From Thalassospira lucentensis MCCC 1A00383 = DSM 14000 (GTDB taxonomy: Bacteria; Pseudomonadota; Alphaproteobacteria; Rhodospirillales; Thalassospiraceae): a DNA stretch of 64,000 nt. Within the stretch, counting starts at the first letter, position 1; each line of letters starts with the position of its first letter. The stretch lies in assembly GCF_000421265.1 (NCBI RefSeq), contig NZ_ATWN01000001.1, forward strand, positions 372,001 to 436,000, in the 5' to 3' direction. Position numbers and translations under genes: made by a program. Shown here in pieces: positions 1 through 10,600 of the stretch. The notes beneath the pieces were generated by a model, which saw only the letters and a program-made list of their open reading frames with translations, was not told the origin of the DNA and did no database searches.

Positions 1-752
1 ACAGTCTCATTGAGCGCCGTTGTTTCTGTGGGTGTCAAAGTCAATGTGGAAAGCCGTGGTTCAGTTTGGTAGGCCATTGGTCTCGCATAAACCACGCTTA
101 TTTCAGGTGTGATTGGGACAAGAATTTTTGGACGTAGAGACTGGTATACTGGTGATTTGATATTGTGGAAAAAACCATCACCAAAGATAAATTCACTATC
201 GGGTGAGTAAAGTACGGCAAACTTTCCACGTGTTCCGATAAGAGAAACGGCTTGTTGTTGGCTATCCCTCATGTTGAGCTTCATTATTGCATTGCGCTCT
301 TGCTTCTGTAAGCGGCCACGCAAACTTTCCGCAAGGCTAACCGACGCCTCGCGGTTCATAGGGGATCTGACAGCAAGTGAAACAATACATTCAACAAGGC
401 AGGCGATTTGTTTATCTGACGCGTCTGCTGTGAGAAACCGTTCGTTTAGCATCTTTGCGTCGTAACGATCTTCCCGTGTAAGTGATTGTAGCCATGAGAT
501 GACAGCTGGGAAATTACTGTCTGCCTGATCGAAAGCAGGTTCGAAATTCTGATCCCAAACAGTTTTCTCTCCTGGTGTTTCGCCTAGTTTGATGAAATGG
601 CCGTTGCCAATAACGCCAAAATTGTCCGGCGGAGCTGGTGTGATTGTACCGTCTGGGCGTATCCAATGCGTTATGCCTTCGCTGTCCATCCAGTGCCTGG
701 ATACGCATTCGGGCCACCAGTGATGACGCTCGGACTTTGATTTACCTTGCAT
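1..752 (-). CDS. Partial gene, unrecognised protein (HHWWPE motif, possibly DUF4238-like)
   Basis: An open frame of about 250 codons on the minus strand runs off the left edge with no stop, so the C-terminus is missing. The start is the first ATG after an in-frame TAG. The N-terminus has HHWWPECVS, then W-x-D-x-(E)G, a PDG motif, FGVIGNGHFIK and a W-D-x-x-F-E-x-x-F-D pattern. This resembles the His-rich opening of DUF4238 and related uncharacterised proteins, but I do not recognise it firmly. No signal peptide or membrane segment is visible. It begins 6 bases after the stop of the Dabb gene on the same strand, so the two may be co-transcribed. Codon use is AT-richer than in the genes to its right, which suggests accessory DNA. 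Function is unknown. Confidence 0.7.
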   Translation of the reverse strand, partial: MQGKSKSERHHWWPECVSRHWMDSEGITHWIRPDGTITPAPPDNFGVIGNGHFIKLGETPGEKTVWDQNFEPAFDQADSNFPAVISWLQSLTREDRYDAKMLNERFLTADASDKQIACLVECIVSLAVRSPMNREASVSLAESLRGRLQKQERNAIMKLNMRDSQQQAVSLIGTRGKFAVLYSPDSEFIFGDGFFHNIKSPVYQSLRPKILVPITPEISVVYARPMAYQTEPRLSTLTLTPTETTALNET

Positions 753-758
753 GGACGC

Positions 759-1067
759 CTACATCGCCAAATCAAACACCATCAGACCGGAAATTTCGCC
801 CTCGGCGGCCTTGACCAGTTCGGCGCCAAGGGCCTGATGGGTCGGGTGTTCAAGATACGCATCACGTGCGGCTTCATCATCAAAATCAATGCAAAACCCG
901 TGGCGGAACCCTTTTTCAAGGTTTTCCGGGCTGACCGAAACGCCGCCGTCAAAGCCCCGCATTCCGGCTATTTCCCGGCCAAGGTCGGCCAGCGCATCAA
1001 ACAGGCTGTCTATGACATTCTGGTCAATGCCGGATTTGAATTTGATCAAGACAATATGACGGATCAT
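759..1067 (-). CDS. Dabb (stress-responsive A/B barrel) domain protein
   Basis: Predicted 102-residue cytoplasmic protein opening MIRHIVLIKF, the usual first strand of the dimeric alpha+beta barrel (Dabb) fold. Later GFRHGFCIDFDDEAARDAYLEHPTH matches the family pattern of a central strand followed by a helix ending in Y-x-x-H-P-x-H. Dabb proteins are small dimers, some enzymatic and most of unknown role. An upstream in-frame codon would add nine residues, but the ATG chosen has AAAGGA nine bases before it and gives the typical family length. The partial gene at the left edge follows after a short gap on the same strand. The specific reaction cannot be told from the sequence. Confidence 0.88.
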   Translation of the reverse strand: MIRHIVLIKFKSGIDQNVIDSLFDALADLGREIAGMRGFDGGVSVSPENLEKGFRHGFCIDFDDEAARDAYLEHPTHQALGAELVKAAEGEISGLMVFDLAM

Positions 1068-1273
1068 CGGCGGTTCCTTTGCAAAGCATAACACCCGATG
1101 ATCCCTTTAATTGAGCCGTGCTGTCAATGTTGGCTGGCACGGTACGTTCCATCGGGCATTTAATCGGGCTTGCAGTTTTCGACCAGTCGTGTTGAATGCA
1201 TTCAGTGTTCCCGATATCCATGAACACCACGGGCGACACCGTGGCCCAACCCGTCCCCGGCAGGAGGCCCTAC

Positions 1274-1532
1274 ATGCTGCTGACGTTTGAAACCGCACTT
1301 GGAATGCTTGCCGGTACGCTGACCACGATTGCCTTCCTGCCTCAGGTCATCCGTACATGGCGCACCCGATCGACCGCCGATATCTCGCTTGTGATGTTTC
1401 TCGTGCTGTGCAGCGGCGTTCTGCTGTGGCTGATTTATGGCTTGTTGCGCGGTGACTGGCCGGTGATCATTTCCAATGCCGTGACCATCCTTTTGGCGGG
1501 AACCATCCTGTTCTTCAAGTTGCGGCACGGCT

Positions 1533-1534
<2 letters not shown>
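1274..1534 (+). CDS. SemiSWEET-type sugar transporter (PQ-loop/MtN3 family)
   Basis: Predicted 86-residue integral membrane protein with three transmembrane helices, the size of a bacterial SemiSWEET half-transporter, which works as a homodimer to move small sugars down their gradient. The first helix carries the PQ motif (TTIAFLPQVIRTWRTRS, about residues 15-31), followed by the S-T-x-D-(I/V)-S-x-x-M-F pattern typical of the family. An AGGAGG sequence lies seven bases before the ATG. A longer frame opens upstream, but its extra N-terminus is hydrophilic and lacks family similarity. It converges with dgdA, and the two are separated by a hairpin. The substrate is not predictable. Confidence 0.9.
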
Positions 1535-2906
<1,372 letters not shown>

Positions 2907-2944
2907 TCACTGCGGTCGATCTTATCGGCTGGTGTGATCGCCGT

Positions 2945-2988
2945 AAAATTGATAGTAATGGCATTCTGGTATTGGAAAAATTGATAGT
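2945..2988. promoter_or_regulatory. Direct repeat in dgdA-dgdR divergent promoter
   Basis: The 12-base word AAAATTGATAGT occurs at 2945-2956 and again at 2977-2988, 32 bases apart (about three helical turns), on one face of the DNA just before the dgdR start and about 70 bases upstream of dgdA. LysR-type regulators bind extended sites in such divergent regions, often over about 50-60 bases. It is therefore a candidate DgdR binding region, although a direct rather than inverted repeat is not the textbook LysR box. Confidence 0.5.
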
Positions 2989-3002
2989 CAGAAACGCTAA
3001 CC

Positions 3003-3899
3003 ATGCAAACGCCCCTTGACCTCAAACTGCTGACCACCTTTGTCCGGGCGGCCCATTCCGGCACGCTCAGCGCAACCGCCATTCAGGTCGGGCGCACCCA
3101 ATCGACCGTCACCATGCAAATCCAGCGCCTTGAAGAAACCCTTGGCCAAAGCCTGTTTCACCGAAGCGGCAGTGGCGTGCACCTGACCGGGCATGGCGAA
3201 CGGTTTTTGGGCTATGCCGAACGGATTTTAAAGCTACAGGACGAAGCCCTCTCGGCCTTTTCCGATCACGGCCTGCGCGGTGCGATCACCTTTGGCTGCC
3301 CCGAAGATTACCTGATCGCCTTTTTCCCGGCCTTGCTCAAAAGCTTCGGGACGATCTACCCCGACATCGAAATCAAGGTTGTCTCGGCCCCGACCCCGGA
3401 CCTGCACCGATTGCTCCATGCGCGTCAGATCGACATGGCGCTGGTCTCTATCGCCGACCCAACCGCAACCGATATCGCGCGGACCGAACAACTGGCCTGG
3501 GTTGGCAGCAAACCAACGCTGGAATTGCATGATTTCGGAACGGGGATCGGGGATGAAGACAACACAGACAGGGCCACCAGCACGCCCATTCCGCTCGCCC
3601 TTGCAGCCTCAAACGCACTCGACCACAAGGCCGCCTGCGATGCCATGGACGCGGCCCACATGCCCTATAAAATATCCTACGCCAGTAACAGTCTGGCTGG
3701 CCTGATTGCGGTCGCCCGTTCGGGCCTTGCGATCAGTGTGATGATGCAAAAAGCCGTTCCAAGCGATCTGTACATCCTCAAATCCCCGTTGCCGCCCTTG
3801 CCCAGACTGGGGCTTAAAGTAGCCACTGGCGAAGGCCCGCAAAGCCTGATGATCGGCGCTTTTGGTGATCACATCGGGAAGTTGCTGCCGTTTTTGTGA
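3003..3899 (+). CDS. dgdR: LysR-type regulator of dgdA (DgdR-like)
   Basis: A 298-residue LysR-family regulator. The N-terminal winged helix-turn-helix (about residues 6-65) has the usual LLTTFVRAAHSGTLSATAIQVGRTQSTVTMQIQRLEETLG pattern, followed by a linker helix and a periplasmic-binding-protein-like effector domain from about residue 90 to the end. It is transcribed away from dgdA with 126 bases between the starts. By analogy with Burkholderia it should sense a dialkylglycine and control dgdA, and probably itself. Effector specificity is inferred only from the neighbour. Codon use and GC content look native. Confidence 0.85.
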   Translation: MQTPLDLKLLTTFVRAAHSGTLSATAIQVGRTQSTVTMQIQRLEETLGQSLFHRSGSGVHLTGHGERFLGYAERILKLQDEALSAFSDHGLRGAITFGCPEDYLIAFFPALLKSFGTIYPDIEIKVVSAPTPDLHRLLHARQIDMALVSIADPTATDIARTEQLAWVGSKPTLELHDFGTGIGDEDNTDRATSTPIPLALAASNALDHKAACDAMDAAHMPYKISYASNSLAGLIAVARSGLAISVMMQKAVPSDLYILKSPLPPLPRLGLKVATGEGPQSLMIGAFGDHIGKLLPFL

Positions 3900-3948
3900 A
3901 GTGTTCAGGCTGTTCCGGTCGCACCAGTTTAGTAGTCATCTTAGTCTA

Positions 3949-4080
3949 GGCTCAGGACGCATTATTTGAGGTGAAAGATGACGGCTGTAGCGATACAGAT
4001 CGCTCATAAAGTGCTCCTCATCGATCAGAGACACCACTTTCAAACGAAAAAATGCGAAGCAACATTAATAGGTCCTGACC
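3949..4080. mobile_element. Possible MITE or internally deleted IS5-family remnant (about 132 bp)
   Basis: The stretch begins GGCTCAGGACGCATTATT (3949-3966). Its right end, read on the minus strand, begins GGTCAGGACCTATTAAT (from 4080). The two ends share TCAGGAC-nn-ATTA, apart from a one-base indel near the tip. Both ends are flanked by CTA (3946-3948 and 4081-4083), which could be a target duplication. There is no room for a transposase. The ends look like those of IS5-family elements common in alphaproteobacteria, but that is recollection and not a search result. It sits exactly at the left border of the AT-richer accessory block, and no other feature was seen between dgdR and the next gene. 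Confidence 0.45.
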
Positions 4081-4214
4081 CTAAGTTGCCCGCTGCGTAA
4101 CCCCTATTTAACTGGCCCTACTAACAGAACAAAGTTGCTAAATTATATTCAGCTTATTGATTCTTGCGAGAGAATGCCGCTACCTTAGCGCGAAGTATAA
4201 AGGGGGGGGATGAA

Positions 4215-5531
4215 GTGAAGCTGGAAGACATCAAGCTATCAGATTTGCGGGTTAACAGCGCCAATGACAGGCATGGTGAACTCATAGATGAAGATGCAGC
4301 CATTGAATGGTTGCTGAAGCATCGGACCCTCCACATGCAAAACCTTGCTAAAGATATCGTCTCGACGGGTGCAATTTACGAACCCCCGCTTGTTCACCCT
4401 CATGACGGGCATTTTATCGTCTATGATGGTAACCGCCGGACAAGCGTTCTGAAACTCTTGAGTGTCCCTCAGCGCGCGCCATCATCCGATTGGGCGGACT
4501 TCTTTTCTAATTTGAGAGAAAACTGGACTGGTGCGTTCCCATCAACCGTCGAATGTCAGATAGAAGAAGATCGAGATAGATTAGATGAAATTCTCTATCG
4601 TCGGCATACGGGACAACAAAGTGGTGTAGGTCAGAGCCAATGGGACGCAGAGGCCAAATCGAACTTTGAGAGGAGGACGGGTAAGAAGACCAAGATCAAC
4701 GTTGCCGAAGAGATTGAACGGCTGTTGATAAGTTCTGGCAGAATAGACAACGAACTAAAAATCCCCAGATCAAATCTGAACAGATTGCTATCTGCCGAAC
4801 AATTTCGTAATCGGGCTGGTATTGCGGTTGATTCTAACAAACTCAGATATACACATGATGAAGACAAGGTTTTGAATGCGCTTGAACGTATAGCCCGAGA
4901 CCTGTCATCTCGAACTATTACGCTTGAAGACATTTGGGATAATGATTCAAAGCGCGCCTATCTCAACAAACTTGATCAAGAAAAAGTGCTTCCGCGATCC
5001 GAAGACGCGCTTCCCAAGACGGCTCCGGCCAAAGCTAAGTCAACTCAGACAAAAACATCACAGAAGGAAAGCAAGCCTTCATCTGATCCCGGTAAACGGC
5101 GTCATTTGATTCGGAATCTGGATTTTGGGTTTCAGCAGACACAAAAGAATCGGAAGATTTTGGATATATTTAATGAATTGCAGCACCGGCTGAAATTTGA
5201 CGAACATGATAATGCCATAGCTGTCTTATTCCGTGTGTTACTTGAACTTTCGCTTGAACACTACATCGAGGCTGCTAGCGTCACAGATATTCAAAAGGGC
5301 GATAAACTATCCAACAAGTATCGCAAAACCCTCACGCATATGTTTGATACCGGAAAAATTGATAAGAAGCAGATCGACGCTCTTAAAAAATTTGAAACAG
5401 GCGATCCATTGTTCTCAACGACAACACTGCATTCATACGTTCACAGTGCCGATTTTTTCCCATCTGACCATCACTTGAAGAGTATGTGGGATACTCTCGA
5501 GAGTTTCATTGTGAAATGTCTTAAAGCTTAG
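4215..5531 (+). CDS. ParB-like N-terminal domain protein, possible HEPN-like tail (function unknown)
   Basis: Predicted 438-residue cytoplasmic protein. The N-terminus (about residues 1-90) reads like a ParB/sulfiredoxin-like domain: VKLEDIKLSDLRVNS, then MQNLAKDIVSTGAIYEPPLVH, then FIVYDGNRRTSVLKLL, where GNRR matches the ParB box II (G-E/N-R-R). A Lys/Ser/Thr-rich linker lies near residues 265-295. The C-terminal about 130 residues are helical and end LHSYVHSADF...LKSMWDTLESFI, reminiscent of HEPN/abortive-infection-type helices (weak inference). The GTG start is chosen because an A-G8-A tract lies just before it; an upstream TTG would add 17 residues that cross this tract. The gene is AT-rich, adjoins a mobile-element remnant, and converges with an XRE gene. 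The role is plausibly defence or DNA-related but unproven. Confidence 0.72.
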   Translation: MKLEDIKLSDLRVNSANDRHGELIDEDAAIEWLLKHRTLHMQNLAKDIVSTGAIYEPPLVHPHDGHFIVYDGNRRTSVLKLLSVPQRAPSSDWADFFSNLRENWTGAFPSTVECQIEEDRDRLDEILYRRHTGQQSGVGQSQWDAEAKSNFERRTGKKTKINVAEEIERLLISSGRIDNELKIPRSNLNRLLSAEQFRNRAGIAVDSNKLRYTHDEDKVLNALERIARDLSSRTITLEDIWDNDSKRAYLNKLDQEKVLPRSEDALPKTAPAKAKSTQTKTSQKESKPSSDPGKRRHLIRNLDFGFQQTQKNRKILDIFNELQHRLKFDEHDNAIAVLFRVLLELSLEHYIEAASVTDIQKGDKLSNKYRKTLTHMFDTGKIDKKQIDALKKFETGDPLFSTTTLHSYVHSADFFPSDHHLKSMWDTLESFIVKCLKA

Positions 5532-5574
5532 TTTTATGCATGTTTCTGGGGCAGGAGGCTTCTACCCAAAGCGT

Positions 5575-7362
5575 TTAGTCAATCTTGTGAAGCTCTTCTT
5601 TGAGGCGATCTAGATTTGAGCGGCATATTTCTAGCCTGCTTTTATCGGTCTTTTCTGAATAAATTGCTTCTGCCTCCTCAAAGCTCTCGATTGCTTTCTC
5701 GAGATCGTACTTCTCGGTCTCTCCCTTTATTCGAACCGCATGATTTCCATAAACGCCGCCAATTTGACATTTAATATAAGCGTAGCGCTCCGGCTCATCC
5801 TCTACGGTAATAAATTCCAGTGATTGAAAATAAGCATCCAAGCAGCGCATAGAGAAAAACTCATACATTTCTTCATTTGAATGTAGTGCGTGAACGTAAA
5901 GAACTTCACCCAGTAAGAAATGAAGCTCCGCTAATTGATAGGGCAGACGTGTTTTTGAAAAAAATTCCTGACACTGCGTGAATTTGCTAATTGCCAACAG
6001 CCGGAGAAATTCTGCGTTTTGTGAATTTTCTTCTGATGCTTGGGACTGAGAAAAGAATATCTGTCCCAAATTTATGCTTGCTGAAATAAGTGCCTCGATG
6101 TCGAAGTTTTCCCTCGCGCATATCTCTGAGGCTGAGAAAACTTCCCTCGTTCGTTTCATTAGCTCCGGCGAGAGATGCTCTTGGTGCATATTGGATTTCC
6201 TCAGCATTGCCGCACCAAGGCTGTTTGCAACATAAGAAAATATTGGTCTACTGTTTCTGGCCTGCTCAAGCCTATCATAAGCGTCTGACAAAATTTCTAT
6301 TGCTGTGTCAATGTGTGAGTGGTCTAGTGTGAGTCTTGAAAGATCAACGAAACTGTTTGCCAAGACAACTTGAGCTGATGGGAGGTCATATTCGCTGTCA
6401 TCCTCAAACTGACCGAACAGTTTTACTGCTTCTCTAGCATGATCAATACTGGACTCCACAGCTCGGAATCTTTCTTCCGCATTCAGATCAATGCTATGTT
6501 GTCGAAGGGCCATTGATGTTTTGAGATGCAAACCAGCTAGAACAGCATCACAGATTTCGGTATTTTCAATTTCAACAAAGCATCGGTTTAATAAATCAAC
6601 AGATATCCAAACATGAGGGTATGCCGATCTGCGGCTTCCCTCGTATATCTGCCCAGCCAACTCTTCGAACAATGTTATCATTTCAAGTTTGTCGAAGTGG
6701 GATAGGTATAATGCTGCACGTTCATAACACTGATAGCAGAGGGCTAAATCATCTTGTAAGAACGCGCAATTTCCTCTTGTTATGCTAATTGATGCTTGTT
6801 TGCGAATCTGTTTGATCGTCTTTTCTTGTAATTGCGTATCTTCTGCAATTTTCAAAAAGCCCATAGCGCCTTCAATGTTGCCGACCTCTATTTGAGAGGA
6901 TGCGCTTTGTATTGAATTAGAAACTCCTTCGGAAGACTCTAGGATTTCATTCATTTGTTGTTTTAGGTTGGCGTATTCCCTTGCCTTGCTTTCCAAGAAT
7001 TGGGTTATCTCGTCGAAGTTTGCCCGTGGGTTTTCGTTTTCAAACTGTTCGGCGACTTTTCGAAGTGTGCTTTCTATATGAGAGTACGCTTCGGTTAGGT
7101 TGTCATCTGGATGATAGTTTGCTTCCTCAGCACACTTTGCAATTTCAGGTTCTGAAACTCCTAGTGCAACTAGAAGAGGATCGATTGTCCTTGGGTGCGG
7201 ATTTGAAACTGTTCCGTTTTCAAGTTCACTAATTCGCCGGACTCTCGCGGGGGTTCCAAATGCATCCTCCGACAACTGCAACTGGGTTAATCCGAGGGCT
7301 TTTCGCTTTCGCAGTATTAGTCCGCCAATCAATTGTCCAAACGATTTCGACATATTCCGCAT
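5575..7362 (-). CDS. XRE-type helix-turn-helix protein with TPR-like helical repeats
   Basis: Predicted protein of about 595 residues. Near the N-terminus is a Cro/CI-type helix-turn-helix: IGGLILRKRKALGLTQLQLS, then RVRRISELENGTV and PHPRTIDPLLVALGV. A coiled-coil-prone stretch follows (about residues 90-150), then roughly 430 residues of amphipathic helix pairs resembling degenerate tetratricopeptide repeats, ending EAEAIYSEKTDKSRLEICRSNLDRL. No enzyme motif, signal peptide or membrane helix is visible. The ATG used follows GGAG closely; an ATG three codons later and one 13 codons earlier are alternatives. It converges with the ParB-like gene and is similarly AT-rich, so the two may form one acquired unit. 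Proteins of this shape are often signal-sensing regulators, but no target is known here. Confidence 0.75.
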   Translation of the reverse strand: MRNMSKSFGQLIGGLILRKRKALGLTQLQLSEDAFGTPARVRRISELENGTVSNPHPRTIDPLLVALGVSEPEIAKCAEEANYHPDDNLTEAYSHIESTLRKVAEQFENENPRANFDEITQFLESKAREYANLKQQMNEILESSEGVSNSIQSASSQIEVGNIEGAMGFLKIAEDTQLQEKTIKQIRKQASISITRGNCAFLQDDLALCYQCYERAALYLSHFDKLEMITLFEELAGQIYEGSRRSAYPHVWISVDLLNRCFVEIENTEICDAVLAGLHLKTSMALRQHSIDLNAEERFRAVESSIDHAREAVKLFGQFEDDSEYDLPSAQVVLANSFVDLSRLTLDHSHIDTAIEILSDAYDRLEQARNSRPIFSYVANSLGAAMLRKSNMHQEHLSPELMKRTREVFSASEICARENFDIEALISASINLGQIFFSQSQASEENSQNAEFLRLLAISKFTQCQEFFSKTRLPYQLAELHFLLGEVLYVHALHSNEEMYEFFSMRCLDAYFQSLEFITVEDEPERYAYIKCQIGGVYGNHAVRIKGETEKYDLEKAIESFEEAEAIYSEKTDKSRLEICRSNLDRLKEELHKID

Positions 7363-7480
7363 AAACTCCGCATGTTTTCCGATTGTGAACCGCAAAATCA
7401 TAGATCACAAAAGTATCAAAGTTTTCCCGTTCGTCGAGTCAGCAAGCGCCTCGACCATTCGACCGAGATGCGAGGAAAAC

Positions 7481-7609
7481 ATGAAGGTAAGTAAAGTAAT
7501 AACAATTTTTTCTACAGTTATTGCGGTGTTGGCGGTGCGGCACCCAGAACTACTGCTTTTGTCGGCCCTATGTGCGTTATGTTCAGCATTGATATCGCTA
7601 CTTGAATAG
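7481..7609 (+). CDS. Small hydrophobic protein (42 residues)
   Basis: Short frame starting MKVSKVITIFSTVIAVLAV with two hydrophobic stretches (about residues 5-19 and 23-41), so it could be a small membrane protein with one or two helices. GAGGAAAAC directly precedes the ATG and gives a credible ribosome binding site. It lies divergent to the XRE gene, and its last 12 bases overlap the 3' end of the ydiJ-like gene on the opposite strand. No family is recognised, and a chance frame cannot be excluded at this length. Confidence 0.4.
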   Translation: MKVSKVITIFSTVIAVLAVRHPELLLLSALCALCSALISLLE

Positions 7610-10600
7610 CTCGTAGGTAATAACCTTCGCCAAATACTCCACAGGATGCTGCGGTTTTGCGCCTTCGTAGCGTTTGACCTGACAGCGGCATGAGAAGCCG
7701 GTGACGAGCATGTTGTCCGTGCTCAATGCATCGACCTTCTTTTTCCAGCTCATGTCATAGAGTTCGCGTGATGTTTCCTGATGGCGGGTTTCGTGGCCGT
7801 AAACGCCCGCCATGCCGCAACAGCCGGTCTTTTCGGTGGTGAGCGTAATGCCAAAGGCGGCAAAGATGTTTTGCCATTTTACGCCGACATCGGGGATGGA
7901 TGTTTTTTCGGTGCAATGGGGGAACAGGCTTGCCGGGGTATCAATGTTAACGCCGTTATCCATTTTGGGCGGGGTGACGCGGCCCTCGGCGATTTCGGTT
8001 GATAACCATTCATGGAACAGGTGCACGCGGTAGTCCGGGCGGTCATGCAAGCGCTGGGCGTATTCCTGGCGATAAGTAAGCGTGACACTGGCCTCGATCC
8101 CGACCATGGCGACACCGGACGCGGCGATTTTGCCGTACACGATGTCATTTTGCTGGGCCAGATAATCGAACTTTTTCAGGAAGCCTTTGACATGCATCGC
8201 CTTGCCATTCGCCCGGTAGGGCGGGACAAAGACTTGATATCCAAGGGTTTGCAGAAGGTCGATATGGGCGAGCAGCACATCGGTGTCGTAATGGGTGGTG
8301 AAGCAATCCTGCACAATGATCACCGATTTGGCTTTTTCATCCGCGCTCAAGCCATCAAGATCGGCCTGTTTGAAACGGCCAATACCGCGTTTACGAAGGG
8401 CGGATTTAAGGCCTTTGCGGTCAAGCTTTGGCAAGTCGGTCAGGCCGACCAAGCGTTTGAAAATCCATGGCATCGGCGGGATCGATTGCAGGGTGTTAAA
8501 CAGGCCGGGGGCCACGGCCATGACGGGGGCAAGCGCCTCCAGACTGGCGATCACGTAATCCTTTACCGGGCGTTTGTAGCGGGTGTGATAGGCTTCTAAA
8601 AACCGCGATTTCATTTCCGGGATATCGACCTTGACCGGGCATTGTCCCGCGCACGCCTTGCACGACAGGCAACCGGCCATCGCCTCATACACATCATGGG
8701 AAAAATCACGGGCATTTATCACCGCCAAATCCTGGTTCATCGGATCGGTGCCGATTGATAGCTGCCGGATCCATTCGCGGACCATGCCAGCCCGGCCCTT
8801 GGGCGAATGGATGCGGTTGCGCGTGACCTTATAGGACGGGCACATCGGGTCCATCAAATCCCAGTTAAAGCAGGCCCCATTGCCGTTGCAGCGCGTTGCA
8901 TTAAGGTATTCACCCCGCAGCTTTTCTTCGATCTGGCGGTCATATTGGCCGCGCATCGGGGCTTCATCAATTGCGGTGATGGGGATGTTTTTGCAATAGG
9001 GTGATGCGATCTTGCCGGGGTTTAATTGTCCTTCTGGATCAAAGGCTTCCTTGATGCGGCGCAGGCTGCCATAAAGCTCTGGCCCGAAGTAAATCGGCGA
9101 ATATTCACCGCGAAATCCCTTGCCATGTTCGCCCCAGATCAGGCCGTTATAACGCTTGGTCAAATCGGTAACCGCATCCGACACGCGCCGCAACCGTGCT
9201 TCGTCCTCTTCGTCCATCATATCAAGCAACGGGCGCACATGCAGGCAGCCGACATCGACATGGCCAAACATGCCGTAATCAAGCCCTTCGGCATCGAGTA
9301 AAGCGCGGAATTCTGCGATAAAATCGGCCAAATTTTCCGGCGGCACGGCGGTATCTTCGACAAACGGGGTCGCACGGCGTTTGCCTTCAAGATTGCCAAG
9401 CAAGCCAACAGATTTGGCCCGAATCGACCAGATGGCGGCAATTTGGGCCGGATCGGTGGCCTGTACCCAGCCAATCGGGGCGTGTTCAGCCGTCGGATTG
9501 GCGGAAAGATGTGCGGCCAGTTCGGCCTGCTTGGCAGCGACGTCTTCGGCGGTTTCGCCAATGAATTCAACAACATTGAAGCCGCGCGTTTGAACGGTGC
9601 TGGTATCTGTGCCCAGCAATTTGCCCAGCATGTGCCAGCTTTCATCCTGCTCGGCCAGCTTCATGACCTTGTCATCGATGCTTTCAATCGCGACGGGATC
9701 AAATTGCACCAACGTGCCAACATGGCGCAAAGCCGCGTCAAAGCTGGGGTAGCGGACGACAGAGACGGCTTTATGCTTTGGCAATGGGATGACGCGCAGC
9801 GTGATATCCTTGACCATGCCAAGGCTGCCTTCGGCCCCGGCGATCAGGAAGCTTAAGTTCATATCCCCTTGATCGGAAACGGCTTCTTTAAGGTTATAGC
9901 CGGTAAGCCCGCGGTTCATTTCAGGAAAAGTCGCCTTGATCTGGTCGCGACGTGGGAAAATCTCGTCATGGACCATGCGATAAAGCGCGCCGGTGCGATC
10001 GGAACGACCCATAATTTCCTTGGCATCAGAAGCACTTAGCGCAGATGTTTTGAAATCCGTGCCGTCAATCAGGACCGTGGTCATGTCATGGATATAGTGG
10101 CTGGTTTTGCCGTAAATCCGCGATCCTTTGCCCGAACTGTCCGATCCGATCATGCCGCCGATGGTCGCCCGGCTGGCGGTGGAAACGGCGGGCGGGAAGA
10201 AAAAACCGTGGGGTTTGAGCCACGCATTAAGCTGATCGAGCACCACGCCCGGCTCAACCTGCACCAGCTCGGTTTCGGCGTCAAAACCCCGTATCTTATT
10301 GAGATGTTTGGATGTATCAAGGGTGATGGTGTTGTTCAGTGACTGGCCATTGGTGCCGGTACCACCACCGCGCGGGGTGATTTTGACCTCGTTAAATTCT
10401 TCGCGCCCGGCCATTTCCATGACGATATTGATGTCATCGCGCGATTTTGGCTGCAAAACCGCACGCGGCATCACCTGATACACACTGTTATCGGTGGCAT
10501 TGATCAGGCGGGTCGGGAAGTCCGCATGGATTTCGCCGGTGAATTTACCTTCTGATTCCAATGTCTTAAGGAAACTGAGCGTCAGGTGATCCAGCGACCG

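Noticed and set aside
4164..4214. TTG start giving 17 more residues to the ParB-like protein
   Set aside because: The extension is translated through the A-G8-A tract, which serves better as ribosome binding site for the GTG at 4215.
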